Origin: Cytophagales bacterium | GTDB lineage: Bacteria > Bacteroidota > Bacteroidia > Cytophagales > Spirosomataceae | Length of the DNA stretch: 64,000 nucleotides | Reading direction: 5' to 3' | NCBI GenBank assembly: GCA_013298025.1 | Contig: JAAFJE010000023.1 | Location: 1-64,000 of the forward strand | Shown: positions 26,774 to 36,140 of the stretch, piece after piece | How the letters are laid out: every line of letters begins with the position of its first letter | Position numbering within the stretch: the stretch's first letter is position 1 | Notes under the pieces: generated by a model | Databases searched by the model: none | What the model was told of the DNA's origin: nothing | What the model saw: the letters and a program-made list of their open reading frames with translations, nothing else | Translations under genes and position numbers: made by a program

Positions 26774-27922
26774 ATGACAATAGCTTGGTTGAAAGAAAAC
26801 CTCAAAGGAGATTACCAAATCTGGACAATCGTGGCGTTTTTGTCGCTTATCAGTTTGATGGTCGTGTTTAGTGCGACGGGCAAATTGGCGATTATGTCGG
26901 ATTCGGGTACATTTTCTTTCTTTATCAAACACGCTTTTCTGGTATTTGCAAGTCTTATTACCATGTGGCTTTGCCATCGGATAGACTACCATAAATTTGC
27001 TACTTATTCTAATGTAGGGGTGATTTTATCGATTGTGTTGTTGATATACGCCTACAAGTTTGGGGTTTCTATCAACGACGCTCGTCGCTGGGTGCGTTTG
27101 CCGTTGATTGGTATGACTTTTATGCCTTCCGATGTAGCCAAACTTTCGTTGATTACCAATGTGGCGGCTATGTTGGCGGTCAAACAAAAAGTGCAATATA
27201 CTTTCTGGGAGCTAGTTCCCATGATTGGCAAAATCATTTTGGTATGTGCTTGTATTGCCCTTACCAACGTTTCTACGGCTGTACTGTTGTTTCTAACCTG
27301 CTTCTTGCTGATGTTCTTTGGGCGTGTACCAACGCCTTATTTGGGCTTGGCTATTGCAGGTATTTTTATCCTTGGTACATTGCTTGTGATGACTGGTACG
27401 GGAAGCCGTATCGAAACGGCTCGTAACCGTATTGCAAACTTCTGGGATGGAGTTACGGGAAATAAAAAGAAAGATGCCGATAAAGACGCTGATTATCAAA
27501 TAGAAAGGAGTTTTTATGCCATTGCCAACGGCGACTTTATCGGTCGAGGGCCAGGTCGAAGCCAACAACGCTACTTTCTCTCACAGGCCGACTCCGATTT
27601 TGTGTATTCTATCGTCATAGAAGAATGGGGAATGTTTGGTGGGGTATTTGTACTGGTCTTGTATCTTTGGTTTTTATACCGAGGTATGAAGGCCGTCGAT
27701 AGCTCTGGTAGGGCTTTTGGTGGCTTGCTGTCGGCAGGACTTACTTTTAGCTTGGTGATACAAGCAATGGTCAATATGGGTGTTGCCACAGGTTTGGGCC
27801 CCGTGACGGGGCAACCGCTTCCCTTGCTGAGTTGGGGTGGTAGCTCATTGATTTTTACAGGTATTTCGGTGGGTATTATTTTGTCGGTTAGTCGTGATAA
27901 AACCCAAGAAAGTGCTATTTAA
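26774..27922 (+). CDS. ftsW: FtsW-type SEDS peptidoglycan glycosyltransferase
   Basis: Inner-membrane polymerase of septal peptidoglycan, working with a class B PBP. About ten hydrophobic helices over 382 residues. SEDS signatures are present: VFSATGKLA in the first segment, VSINDARRWVRLPLIGMTFMPSD with the conserved W-R-x-P region, ANGDFIGRGPGRSQQRYFLSQADSDFVYSI with its catalytic aspartate loop, and LPLLSWGGSSLI near the end. Placement between murD and murG identifies it as FtsW rather than RodA. Confidence 0.95.
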   Translation: MTIAWLKENLKGDYQIWTIVAFLSLISLMVVFSATGKLAIMSDSGTFSFFIKHAFLVFASLITMWLCHRIDYHKFATYSNVGVILSIVLLIYAYKFGVSINDARRWVRLPLIGMTFMPSDVAKLSLITNVAAMLAVKQKVQYTFWELVPMIGKIILVCACIALTNVSTAVLLFLTCFLLMFFGRVPTPYLGLAIAGIFILGTLLVMTGTGSRIETARNRIANFWDGVTGNKKKDADKDADYQIERSFYAIANGDFIGRGPGRSQQRYFLSQADSDFVYSIVIEEWGMFGGVFVLVLYLWFLYRGMKAVDSSGRAFGGLLSAGLTFSLVIQAMVNMGVATGLGPVTGQPLPLLSWGGSSLIFTGISVGIILSVSRDKTQESAI

Positions 27923-28058
27923 ACGATTGTTCGTGTTTTTTACTAAAAAAACAATACAGCAAATGACTTTTCGCATAGCGTTATTTGTGTATAAGCGGTA
28001 AGTTTTGCCTTACTATTTTCGCATAGTTTAGTTTTTAAATTTTGTATTAGCCTTGAAA

Positions 28059-29153
28059 ATGCCAAAAATTATTATCTCAGGTGGAGGAACAGGCGGGCAT
28101 ATTTATCCCGCTATTGCTATTGCCAATGCCCTTAAAGAAATCAATCCTGCAACAGAAATTTTGTTTGTAGGTGCAGAAGGTAAAATGGAAATGGAGAAAG
28201 TTCCCAAAGCAGGGTATCCTATCATCGGACTACCCATTGCTGGCATTAATCGCTCTAGCATAGCGGCTAATCTTTCGTTTCCTGCCAAACTTATCAAAAG
28301 CTTGACGAAAGCCCAAGAGGTAATCAAAAACTTTCAGCCTGATGTGGCTATTGGGGTAGGGGGCTACGCTTCTGGGCCTTTGCTGCTGGCGGCTTCTTGG
28401 AAAGGTATTCCGTACCTGATTCAAGAACAAAACTCTTATGCTGGCGTAACCAATAAATTTTTGGCTAAAAAAGCCCAGAAAATTTGTGTGGCTTACCCTC
28501 GCATGGAACAGTTTTTTCCGGCTTCTAAAATTCAAATGACGGGCAACCCCGTAAGAAAAGATATTTTGAATGTAGCCGCCAAAAGAAATCAGGCATTTGA
28601 ACATTTTGGATTAAATCCCGCTATCCCAACGGTCTTGGTGATTGGTGGAAGCCAAGGGGCAAGAACCATCAACGAAAGCATCGACGGTGGACTTACCACC
28701 TTGGTCGATGCGGGCTATCAGGTGGTTTGGCAAACGGGCAAGTTGTATATCGAAAGGGCTCAAACGGTTGCCGAACTATTCAAAGGGAAGGTGTTTGTGT
28801 CTGATTTTATTTATGAAATGGACTTTGCTTATGCCGTGGCCGATGTGGTAGTGTCGAGGGCTGGGGCTTTGTCGGTATCGGAACTTTGCTTGGCAGCGAA
28901 ACCTGCTATTTTAGTGCCTTTTCCAGCCGCCGCCGAAGACCATCAAACCAAAAATGCCCTGAGCTTGGTCGATAATGATGCCGCTCTTTTGGTAAAAGAT
29001 AGTAAGGCAAGAGAGGAACTCATCAAAGTGACGCTCGATTTGCTGAAAGATACAGCTAAACAAGAACGCTTGTCGGCCAATATCCAACAACTAGCCAAGC
29101 CCGAAGCTGCCTACGAAATTGCCCAACAAGTATTGGCATTAATTCAAAGATAA
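28059..29153 (+). CDS. murG: UDP-GlcNAc:undecaprenyl-PP-MurNAc-pentapeptide transferase
   Basis: Makes lipid II from lipid I at the inner face of the membrane (GT-B glycosyltransferase). I use the ATG at 28059 rather than the TTG at 28053, because MPKIIISGGGTGGHIYPAI is the standard start. Key motifs are the glycine-rich loop GGGTGGHI (8-15), GVGGYASGP, EQNSYAGVTNK, the second G-loop VIGGSQGARTIN, and the UDP-GlcNAc-binding VVSRAGALSVSEL followed by VPFPAAAEDHQTKNA. 364 residues. Confidence 0.97.
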   Translation: MPKIIISGGGTGGHIYPAIAIANALKEINPATEILFVGAEGKMEMEKVPKAGYPIIGLPIAGINRSSIAANLSFPAKLIKSLTKAQEVIKNFQPDVAIGVGGYASGPLLLAASWKGIPYLIQEQNSYAGVTNKFLAKKAQKICVAYPRMEQFFPASKIQMTGNPVRKDILNVAAKRNQAFEHFGLNPAIPTVLVIGGSQGARTINESIDGGLTTLVDAGYQVVWQTGKLYIERAQTVAELFKGKVFVSDFIYEMDFAYAVADVVVSRAGALSVSELCLAAKPAILVPFPAAAEDHQTKNALSLVDNDAALLVKDSKAREELIKVTLDLLKDTAKQERLSANIQQLAKPEAAYEIAQQVLALIQR

Positions 29154-29244
29154 AAAAATAACAATCGGTTTAATCGCTGTTTTTAGTAATCTTGTAAATT
29201 TATTTTTGATTAAAATGAATCGTAAATTACTGAAAATGAAAAAA

Positions 29245-29445
29245 CTAATTCATAATTGGCAATTAGTGCTGTACGAAAATTTAAGTATTGTTTCTAAAAT
29301 AAAATTGCAGTAGCGGCAACCCTTGCGGTTGCCACATTCCAAATGGCAACCGCAAGGGTTGCCGCTACTGCAAAAATGCTAACGATAAGAACGCTTTTGA
29401 ACAACATAAAATCCTTTGTACAGCACTAATTGACAATTCACAATT
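29245..29445. repeat. MITE-like palindromic element in the dcw cluster
   Basis: The outer inverted repeats CAATTAGTGCTGTAC (29260-29274) and GTACAGCACTAATTG (29418-29432) extend with mismatches to about 24 bp. At the centre is a perfect 30-bp stem (29305-29334 and 29344-29373) with a 9-nt loop, built from GCAGTAGCGGCAACCC and its complement. It codes for nothing and fills the murG-to-oxidoreductase gap. Confidence 0.8.
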
Positions 29446-29476
29446 TTGCATTAATACTTCATCCTTATTCACTTTT

Positions 29477-30496
29477 ATGTTAAATGTAGCACTCGTCGGA
29501 TTTGGCTTATCGGGGCGTTATTTGCAAGCGCCTTTTCTAGCGGCAAATCCCAACTTCAACCTTGCCATCATTGTTACTTCTAACGAGCAGTTGGCTACGG
29601 CTTTGTATCCTCATGCCAAAGTGGTAGCAAGCATCGAAGAAGCACTGACCGATGACATTGATTTGGTGAGTATTGCTTCGCCAAGTTATACGCACTTTGC
29701 TTATGCTCAACAAGCTTTGTTGGCAAAAAAACACGTGTTGATAGAAAAGCCTATGGCTTCCTCGGCTGCTGAGGCTGAAGCGTTGGTTACATTGGCAAAA
29801 GAGCAAGGAAAGCTATTATCGGTTTTTCAAAACCGCCGTTTCGATTCCGATTTTCTCACCCTAAAAAAAGTAATAGAGGGGCAATTACTCGGAGATATTG
29901 TTTCGTATGAAGCACGTTACGACCGTTTTAAACCAATTTTGAATACCAAAAAATGGAAAGAAGAAGCCAATCCTGCCAATGGTATTATCTATGATTTAGG
30001 CCCTCATATCTTAGACCAAGCCTTGCTTTTGTTTGGTTTACCTGACGACTATTGGGGCAAAACATACCGCCAACGAGCAGGGTCGGTCATCGACGATGCC
30101 TTTGATATATTTTTATCGTACCCCACTTTTCACGTAAAATTATCGTCGAGTTTGTTGGTCAAAGAAGAAAGTCCTCGCTACCAAATTCATGGTACAAAAG
30201 GGTCTTTTGTCAAATACGGCATCGATATGCAAGAAGACCACCTCAAAGCTGGGTTGCTGCCCGGCATGGAAGGCTTTGGCAAAGAGCCAACTTCGCAAGC
30301 CGCATGGCTCAATACCGAAATCGCAGGTGTATCCATCAAAGGGCATATCGAAACCGAAACAGGCGATTGGGGTAAGTTGTTTCAAAACATCTACGAAGCG
30401 ATTGCCGAAGGAAAACCACTGGCCGTAGAACCTTCGTTGGTGGTAGAGCAGATTAGAATTATCGAAAGTATTTGTGAGAAAAAAGCCAAGTATTAA
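29477..30496 (+). CDS. Gfo/Idh/MocA family oxidoreductase
   Basis: NAD(P)-dependent oxidoreductase of sugars or related compounds, 339 residues. The Rossmann start is VALVGFGLSGRYLQAPFL (GxGxxG at 8-13). The family's EKP motif appears in KKHVLIEKPMASSAAEAEAL, and the catalytic-domain histidine in DLGPHILDQALLLFG. The C-terminal alpha/beta domain holds YQIHGTKGSFVKYG. Substrate unknown. It is not part of the usual dcw set; it splits murG from murC together with the palindromic element upstream, so a later insertion is likely. Confidence 0.9.
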   Translation: MLNVALVGFGLSGRYLQAPFLAANPNFNLAIIVTSNEQLATALYPHAKVVASIEEALTDDIDLVSIASPSYTHFAYAQQALLAKKHVLIEKPMASSAAEAEALVTLAKEQGKLLSVFQNRRFDSDFLTLKKVIEGQLLGDIVSYEARYDRFKPILNTKKWKEEANPANGIIYDLGPHILDQALLLFGLPDDYWGKTYRQRAGSVIDDAFDIFLSYPTFHVKLSSSLLVKEESPRYQIHGTKGSFVKYGIDMQEDHLKAGLLPGMEGFGKEPTSQAAWLNTEIAGVSIKGHIETETGDWGKLFQNIYEAIAEGKPLAVEPSLVVEQIRIIESICEKKAKY

Positions 30497-30503
30497 TGTG
30501 AAA

Positions 30504-30590
30504 TTGTGAATTGTCCTTGCCTAAAATAGTTTTGGATAAGGACAAACCTTAATTCGCAACTCACTAACTGCCTAATTCACAATTGACTCA
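30504..30590. repeat. short inverted repeats between oxidoreductase gene and murC
   Basis: AATTGTGAATTGTCC (about 30505) pairs with AATTCACAATT (about 30574), and an inner TTGTCCTT/AAGGACAA pair lies between. The word AATTCAC next to TGACA also occurs at 29431, 37275 and 39440 in intergenic DNA. Confidence 0.45.
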
Positions 30591-30624
30591 ATCACAATGC
30601 TGAATTGATATTTAAAACAAAAAA

Positions 30625-32001
30625 ATGAATCTAAAAAGCTTAAAATACGTATATTTCTTGGGCATTGGAGGCATCGGAATGTCGGCCATTGCTCGTTGGT
30701 TTATTGCCAATGGTTATCAATTGGCAGGATACGACAAAACGCCTACACCGCTCACCGATGCCTTACAGCAGGAAGGGGCAAGTATTCATTTTGACGACGA
30801 TGTACAACAAATTCCTGCCTCTTTTTTAGCGAATACAGCCGAAACTTTGGTAGTTTATACCCCAGCTATTCCTGCAAATCATACGGAATTTAATTATTTG
30901 AAGGCTCAGGGTTTTACGCTCATGAAGCGTTCGCAGGTATTGGGTTTGCTTACGCAAAACATGAAAACCATTGCCTTGGCGGGTACGCATGGCAAAACCA
31001 CCACGTCGTCGATGGTGGCACATTTGTTGAAAAATGCAGGTAAAAATGTTACGGCATTTTTGGGTGGAATTACCCAAAACTATGGTACGAACTTTTTGAT
31101 AAATGAAAGCCCCGACGATATTATTTGTGTGGTAGAAGCCGACGAATTTGACCGTTCGTTTTTGACACTTTTCCCCGATTTGACCATCGTGACTTCTACC
31201 GATGCCGACCATCTTGATATTTACGGCGACCACGCACACGTGCTAGAGTCGTTTCGGATGTTTGTAGGGCAAATTAAGCCTGATGGAAAGTTGTTTCAAA
31301 AAATAGGCTTGGAATTAGAAGCTGCTACCAGCAACGAGGCGTTTACGTTTTCTTTGAATCAAGGCGATTATCATAGTACAAACTTACGTATCGAAAATGC
31401 CGAAATGCACTTCGACATCGTGTATCCGGGCGGTGTTATAGAAGATTGTTCGTTGCTCACACCCGGTTTTCATAACGTCGAAAATGCCCTTGCAGCTACT
31501 GCCGTGGCGTTGGAAGTGGGACTTACGCCGGCCCAAGTGAAGGAGGGTATTTGTAGTTTTGGAGGCGTAAAACGCCGTTTCGAGTACCATGTACGCAAGC
31601 CGTCGGTGGTTTATATCGACGACTACGCCCACCATCCGACTGAGATTGAGGCATTTTTACAGTCGGTCAAAGCACTTTATCCCGACCGCAAACTGACGGC
31701 TATCTTTCAACCGCATTTGTACTCTCGTACACGTGATTTTCAGGAAGGATTTGCCAGTAGCTTGTCGTTGGCCGATAGCCTGCTTTTGCTCGATATTTAT
31801 CCAGCCAGAGAATTGCCTATAGCAGGCGTGACATCTGAGATTATTTTCGACAAAGTGACGTTATCAGATAAAGTATTGGTCAAAAAAGAGGAGGTTTTAG
31901 GTATTTTAGAAGACCGTAAACCTTCCTTAATCGTAACCATAGGAGCAGGCGATATAGATACTTTAATTCCTGCCATTAAAAATTTATTGACCGTTAACTA
32001 A
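30625..32001 (+). CDS. murC: UDP-N-acetylmuramate--L-alanine ligase
   Basis: Adds L-alanine to UDP-MurNAc, the first amino-acid step of peptidoglycan precursor synthesis. The N-terminal UDP-binding loop is FLGIGGIGMSAIARW, the ATP loop LAGTHGKTTTSS (118-129), the Mur-ligase core VEADEFDRSFL with STDADHLDIYGD, and the C-terminal domain IDDYAHHPTEIEAFL with FQPHLYSRTRDF. 458 residues, standard. It precedes ftsQ after a 381-bp gap, unusually long for a dcw cluster. Confidence 0.97.
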   Translation: MNLKSLKYVYFLGIGGIGMSAIARWFIANGYQLAGYDKTPTPLTDALQQEGASIHFDDDVQQIPASFLANTAETLVVYTPAIPANHTEFNYLKAQGFTLMKRSQVLGLLTQNMKTIALAGTHGKTTTSSMVAHLLKNAGKNVTAFLGGITQNYGTNFLINESPDDIICVVEADEFDRSFLTLFPDLTIVTSTDADHLDIYGDHAHVLESFRMFVGQIKPDGKLFQKIGLELEAATSNEAFTFSLNQGDYHSTNLRIENAEMHFDIVYPGGVIEDCSLLTPGFHNVENALAATAVALEVGLTPAQVKEGICSFGGVKRRFEYHVRKPSVVYIDDYAHHPTEIEAFLQSVKALYPDRKLTAIFQPHLYSRTRDFQEGFASSLSLADSLLLLDIYPARELPIAGVTSEIIFDKVTLSDKVLVKKEEVLGILEDRKPSLIVTIGAGDIDTLIPAIKNLLTVN

Positions 32002-32382
32002 ATATTCTGTTTTTTATCGTAGTTTTCGTATAATAAAAAAAGCAAATTGTCCTTATTTTCGTGCGTTCTTGTACGAAGCACAACGTTTTTTCGTATTTAT
32101 CTTATGGTCAAACATAAAAATGTTAAACAAACTTGAGAAAAATATAGTAATTTCGTGTGAATATCATCAGAAATTTTGTCGTTGTACGACGGAAAAAAAG
32201 GATAAAAGTTGTTCATTAGGCTCTTGTAAGACTAATGAAAAGTATTAATTGATTGATTATAAGGGTATTGGGTGGTGTTGTTAAAGATTTATGCAGTTGA
32301 TAATGATAAGTAGCCAAGCCCCAAGATTGTTTTATTGCTAACGTATTTAGAATAAGATAGAATTTTAAATTTTCTCTTTGCT
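32002..32382. other. gene-free stretch between murC and ftsQ
   Basis: AT-rich, several stops in all frames, no strong hairpin with a T run. CGTTGTACGACG around 32177-32188 is a short palindrome. It probably holds a separate promoter for ftsQ-ftsA, but no exact TAnnTTTG box was identified. Confidence 0.35.
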
Positions 32383-33156
32383 TTGTCTTTGAAGTTACAT
32401 ACCAAACGATTACTCTGGTTGATAATCGCTCCCATTTCGATTATTGCTGCTGTTGTTGTAGCTAATAGTATTCACAAAGGACAAAAATGTAAAAAAGTGA
32501 ATGTCGAAATAGTGGGTGCTGGTGAGCATCGGCTATTGAAAGCGGCAGAAATATTGGGCGTTATCAATGCAGACCCTCTGGAAGCTCCTCAAGGAAAGCT
32601 TTTTGAAAAGATAGACTTTAGGGCTATCGAAAAGAAAATTCTAGCAAAGAAAAAGTTGGTCAAATCTTGTCAGGTACATCGAGATTTGAGCGGCGAGCTT
32701 ACGGTGTCTATACAAGAACATACACCCATAGCTAGAGTGCTAAACGCCAACGCTACCAATCACCAATTATACGATAATTACTTAGCCGAAGATGGTTCTT
32801 TTATAGGAATGTCGCAACATTATACGCAACGGGTCATTTTACTGTCGGGGGCGTATTTGATGGGAAAAAAAAGCTTGCAAAGCCCTCCCAGCAAACCTAT
32901 TCTTGATTTGATAAGCTATATCAAAGAAGACGAATTTTGGCGAGCCCAAATTACTCAAATTATCGTAGAAAAAGATGGTGGTATTCGACTCTTGCCCGAA
33001 GTAGGTACGCACGTGATAGAGTTTGGCTTGGCAAAAGATTTTGACACAAAGTTTAAGAAACTAAAATTGCTTTACAATTATATTTTGCCCACCAAAGGAT
33101 GGGACAAATATAAGCATATAAATATAAAATACAGGAATCAGATTGTTTGTGAATAG
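32383..33156 (+). CDS. ftsQ: cell division protein FtsQ-like
   Basis: Bitopic inner-membrane protein of the divisome; the periplasmic part recruits and regulates other division proteins. The frame has no ATG before the transmembrane segment; TTG at 32383 (or 32389) is the likely start, giving KRLLWLIIAPISIIAAVVV as the membrane helix. The following POTRA-like and beta domains include KVNVEIVGAGEHRL, AIEKKILAKKKLVKSCQVHR with DLSGELTVSIQEHTPIARVL, and DFDTKFKKLKLLYNYI near the end. Divergent family; identity rests on size (257 residues), layout and its place between murC and ftsA. Confidence 0.85.
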   Translation: MSLKLHTKRLLWLIIAPISIIAAVVVANSIHKGQKCKKVNVEIVGAGEHRLLKAAEILGVINADPLEAPQGKLFEKIDFRAIEKKILAKKKLVKSCQVHRDLSGELTVSIQEHTPIARVLNANATNHQLYDNYLAEDGSFIGMSQHYTQRVILLSGAYLMGKKSLQSPPSKPILDLISYIKEDEFWRAQITQIIVEKDGGIRLLPEVGTHVIEFGLAKDFDTKFKKLKLLYNYILPTKGWDKYKHINIKYRNQIVCE

Positions 33157-33223
33157 GAATACTGTACAGACAAAGAATATGGCACTTTTTATGCTATAGT
33201 ATTGCTAAAAACTTCTAAATCCC

Positions 33224-34597
33224 ATGAGTGAAATTATTGTTGGATTAGACATAGGCAGCAAGCAGGTCAGCGTGGTAGCTGGTAGGCTCGATAGCTTAGG
33301 AAAGCTAGAGATACTCGGTTTGGGGAAAGCCGATACCACAGGCCGAGTTTCTAAAGGGGTAGTCTTAAATGTGGCTCGAACAATAGAGTCGGTGCGTAGT
33401 GCCATTGAGCAAGTGGAAGAACAGGCCAATATCGATATTCGTGGCGTGATTGCGAGTATCGCTGGAACAGCCATTGCTGGTGCGAAACACAAAGCCATGA
33501 TTACAAGAAATACTTTGGGTGAAGAAGTAACTGTGACAGACGTTGACCAGCTTACCAGCGATGCCGAACGTACTTTTATCTCGCAAGGAAATTCTATTGT
33601 ACATACGCTTCCGCAAGAATATACCGTCGATTCTAGTTCGGGTATCTACGAGCCTGTAGGTATCACAGGGCTAAAATTGCAGGGCGATTTTCTGTTGGTG
33701 ACAAGCCCTACTTCGGTGCTTGATAAAACCAAAAGGTGTATCGAGCGTGCCAAAGAAAAAATGGAAATAGAAGGCGGTTTGGTGTTTTCGCCTTTGGCGG
33801 CTTCGCTGGCGGTGCTTTCAGACCAAGAAAAGAAAAGCGGTGTAGCATTGGTCGATATTGGCAGTGGTACAACCGAAATCGTGATTTATTATAAAAATGT
33901 CATTCGACATATTTGTGTTTTGCCTTTTGCTGGCGATATTATTACGGCCGATATTGAGCAAGGCTGCAATGTTTCTAACGAACACGCCGAGGTGCTAAAA
34001 GTAAAATTTGGCAATGCCTTGGCTACTTCTGTGCCTTTTGAAGAAACGGTGTCTATTCCGGGTATCAATGGCAGAAGACCTAAAGTGGTGTCGGTCAAAA
34101 ACTTGTCTATCATCATCGAAGAGCGTGTTAAAGAACTGGCTGCAATGGTCAGTGCCGAAATCAATCGCTCTGGCTATGGCAATCGCCTCTCGTGTGGGAT
34201 TGTCCTCACGGGTGGAAGTGTACAAATGCCTAATATTTGCGAGCAGTTCGAGCGTGTGACAGGGCGTGATGTACGGATTGGCTATCCTAACGAAAATTTG
34301 GGTAAAACCATTACCGAAGAAATCAAAAACCCTACCTATGCCACGGCTGTAGGTTTGGTTTGGAATGGTATCAGGTCTTTAGACGAACGGGAAGATAGCT
34401 ACCGAGAAATGCGTAGAATACCTATGCCTAAGCCTGCTCCAACGCCTGTATCTTCGGCTACGGCTAGAACAAGGCGAGAAACCGATAAACCTGTAGAAAC
34501 GCCTAAAGAAAAGAAAAATGGCGGACTTTGGGGAAGTATCAAACGGATTGGAACAAAATTGCTGGGCGAAGACCTAGACGAACAAGACCAGTATTAA
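33224..34597 (+). CDS. ftsA: cell division protein FtsA
   Basis: Actin-like membrane tether of the FtsZ ring. Nucleotide-binding motifs are IVGLDIGSKQVSVVAG near the start and GVALVDIGSGTTEIVIYY with LPFAGDIITADI in the middle; a glycine-rich adenosine motif GIVLTGGSVQMPNI follows. SHS2-type 1C domain lies at about 85-165. The C-terminus carries an amphipathic helix (GGLWGSIKRIGTKLLG) for membrane binding after a proline/threonine linker. 457 residues. ftsZ, which normally follows directly, is absent; a terminator and a convergent symporter gene come instead. Confidence 0.96.
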   Translation: MSEIIVGLDIGSKQVSVVAGRLDSLGKLEILGLGKADTTGRVSKGVVLNVARTIESVRSAIEQVEEQANIDIRGVIASIAGTAIAGAKHKAMITRNTLGEEVTVTDVDQLTSDAERTFISQGNSIVHTLPQEYTVDSSSGIYEPVGITGLKLQGDFLLVTSPTSVLDKTKRCIERAKEKMEIEGGLVFSPLAASLAVLSDQEKKSGVALVDIGSGTTEIVIYYKNVIRHICVLPFAGDIITADIEQGCNVSNEHAEVLKVKFGNALATSVPFEETVSIPGINGRRPKVVSVKNLSIIIEERVKELAAMVSAEINRSGYGNRLSCGIVLTGGSVQMPNICEQFERVTGRDVRIGYPNENLGKTITEEIKNPTYATAVGLVWNGIRSLDEREDSYREMRRIPMPKPAPTPVSSATARTRRETDKPVETPKEKKNGGLWGSIKRIGTKLLGEDLDEQDQY

Positions 34598-34603
34598 TAT
34601 ATC

Positions 34604-34640
34604 AAAAGGGTTGTTTAAGTGTTGCTTAAACAACCCTTTT
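34604..34640. terminator. convergent terminator after ftsA
   Basis: AAAAGGGTTGTTTAAG / CTTAAACAACCCTTTT, perfect 16-bp arms with a 5-nt loop; it overlaps the stop codon of the symporter gene on the other strand. Confidence 0.85.
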
Positions 34641-36008
34641 TTCTTTCCAGAAAGAACCTATAACCATACTGCCCAAACTTACTAATAATCCAATAAGCGA
34701 GGAAGGAAAGGCAGTTTCGTAAACAAAATGACAAATTGCCCAACTGCCCAAACCCAAAAGCATAGCGGCGATACAACCTGTAGCATTGGCTTTTTTCCAA
34801 TATAAACCTACAGTGAGTGGCACAAACAGCGACACCAAACTAAATGCCGACGATTCGCCTACTAACTCAAAAATATCTTGTCGGGAAGAAGCCATCCAGA
34901 TACTCGCAAATGTTACCAATACAACAGATATTCTGATGATAAGTAACAATTGCTTGTCTGCCAGTTGTGGAAAAAATGGCTTGATGATATTTTCACCTAA
35001 AACCGACGCAGGAGCTAAGATTGCACCGCTCGTTGTACTCAATACTGCCGAAATTAATGCCCCGAAAAAGAGAATTTGCAGGAAAATATTGGTATGTTTC
35101 ATCACCAAATTCGGGATGAGCATTCGGTTGTCGCTTTGCATTAATTCTGGGTGTAAGTATTTAGCCATCAACGCAATAAACAAAGGAAGTAAAGCAATAG
35201 ATATGTATAAAAATCCTGCCAGCACCGAGGCTCTTACGGCTGTATTTTCGTTTTTTGAAGCCATTACTCTTTGAAAAATATCTTGTTGCGGAATCGACCC
35301 CAAGCCTACGGTAATCCAAGCCGTAATATATTGAGCTATTCCCAAACCCGAAAAAGAAGGGGGAGCAAAACTAAAAAATCCTTTAGGCGATTGATTCAGT
35401 ACTGGAGTAATGCCGCCAATTTTTTCTTCTAAAACAAAAAATAAAATCACTAAACCGATGATGAGTACAATATTATGAAAAAAATCTGTCACCGAAACCG
35501 ACCACATTCCGCCCATTAAAGTATAACTCATCACCAACAAAGCACTTAGCCAAATCCCCGTTTGTAAAGGCCAGCCCATAATTACTTCCAGTACCGTTCC
35601 CATCGCTATCAATTGGGCGGCTATCCAACCAAAGTACGAAGGAATCATCACCACAGCCGAAACCAGTTCTGCCGTAGCTCCAAAGCGAATTTTGAAGTAA
35701 TCGCAAAAGGTTAAAATATTGAGTCGGTAGAAAGTACGGGCATAAAACAAGCCGACTAAAATCAGGCATAAAGCCGCTCCGAAAGGCTCTTCAATTACGC
35801 CAGCAATGCCATGTTCGATAAATTCGGAAGGTGCACCCATCATCGTTTCCGAGCCAAACCAAGTAGCAAACGTTACCATAGCCGATAAGCCCAACGAAAG
35901 CCCTCGCCCTGCCAACACGAAGTCTTCGGTATTCACGATTTTCCGAGAAGCCCACCAACCGACGAATAGATTGATAGAAAGATAAGCCAGAATAAAACCA
36001 ATAAGCAT
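34626..36008 (-). CDS. sodium:solute symporter family protein
   Basis: Inner-membrane Na+-coupled transporter of the SSS (SLC5) family, 460 residues with about 13 hydrophobic helices. Family marks are GRGLSLGLSAMVTFATWFGS in the first part (after the typical TEDFVLAGR), PLQTGIWLSALLVMSYTLMG-type region (GGMWSVSVTDFFHNIV), and SSAFSLVSLFVPLTVGLYW with NATGCIAAMLLG. Substrate cannot be told. The promoter side faces ndk on the same strand. Confidence 0.9.
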   Translation of the reverse strand: MLIGFILAYLSINLFVGWWASRKIVNTEDFVLAGRGLSLGLSAMVTFATWFGSETMMGAPSEFIEHGIAGVIEEPFGAALCLILVGLFYARTFYRLNILTFCDYFKIRFGATAELVSAVVMIPSYFGWIAAQLIAMGTVLEVIMGWPLQTGIWLSALLVMSYTLMGGMWSVSVTDFFHNIVLIIGLVILFFVLEEKIGGITPVLNQSPKGFFSFAPPSFSGLGIAQYITAWITVGLGSIPQQDIFQRVMASKNENTAVRASVLAGFLYISIALLPLFIALMAKYLHPELMQSDNRMLIPNLVMKHTNIFLQILFFGALISAVLSTTSGAILAPASVLGENIIKPFFPQLADKQLLLIIRISVVLVTFASIWMASSRQDIFELVGESSAFSLVSLFVPLTVGLYWKKANATGCIAAMLLGLGSWAICHFVYETAFPSSLIGLLVSLGSMVIGSFWKEKRVV

Positions 36009-36075
36009 AGCCTTTTAAGTTGTGCGTTAGTTGTCTAGGAAAGTTGTTGAGCGATTTAGGATGGCGGTTTTGCAT

Positions 36076-36105
36076 AAAAAAGTCAGCTCATGTCCTGAGC
36101 TGACT
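36076..36105 (-). terminator. terminator after ndk
   Basis: On the minus strand AGTCAGCTCA-ggaca-TGAGCTGACT is followed by a T run. Confidence 0.85.
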
Positions 36106-36140
36106 GTACAAAACGGTGGTGTTTTGCCGTTTACCACAAC

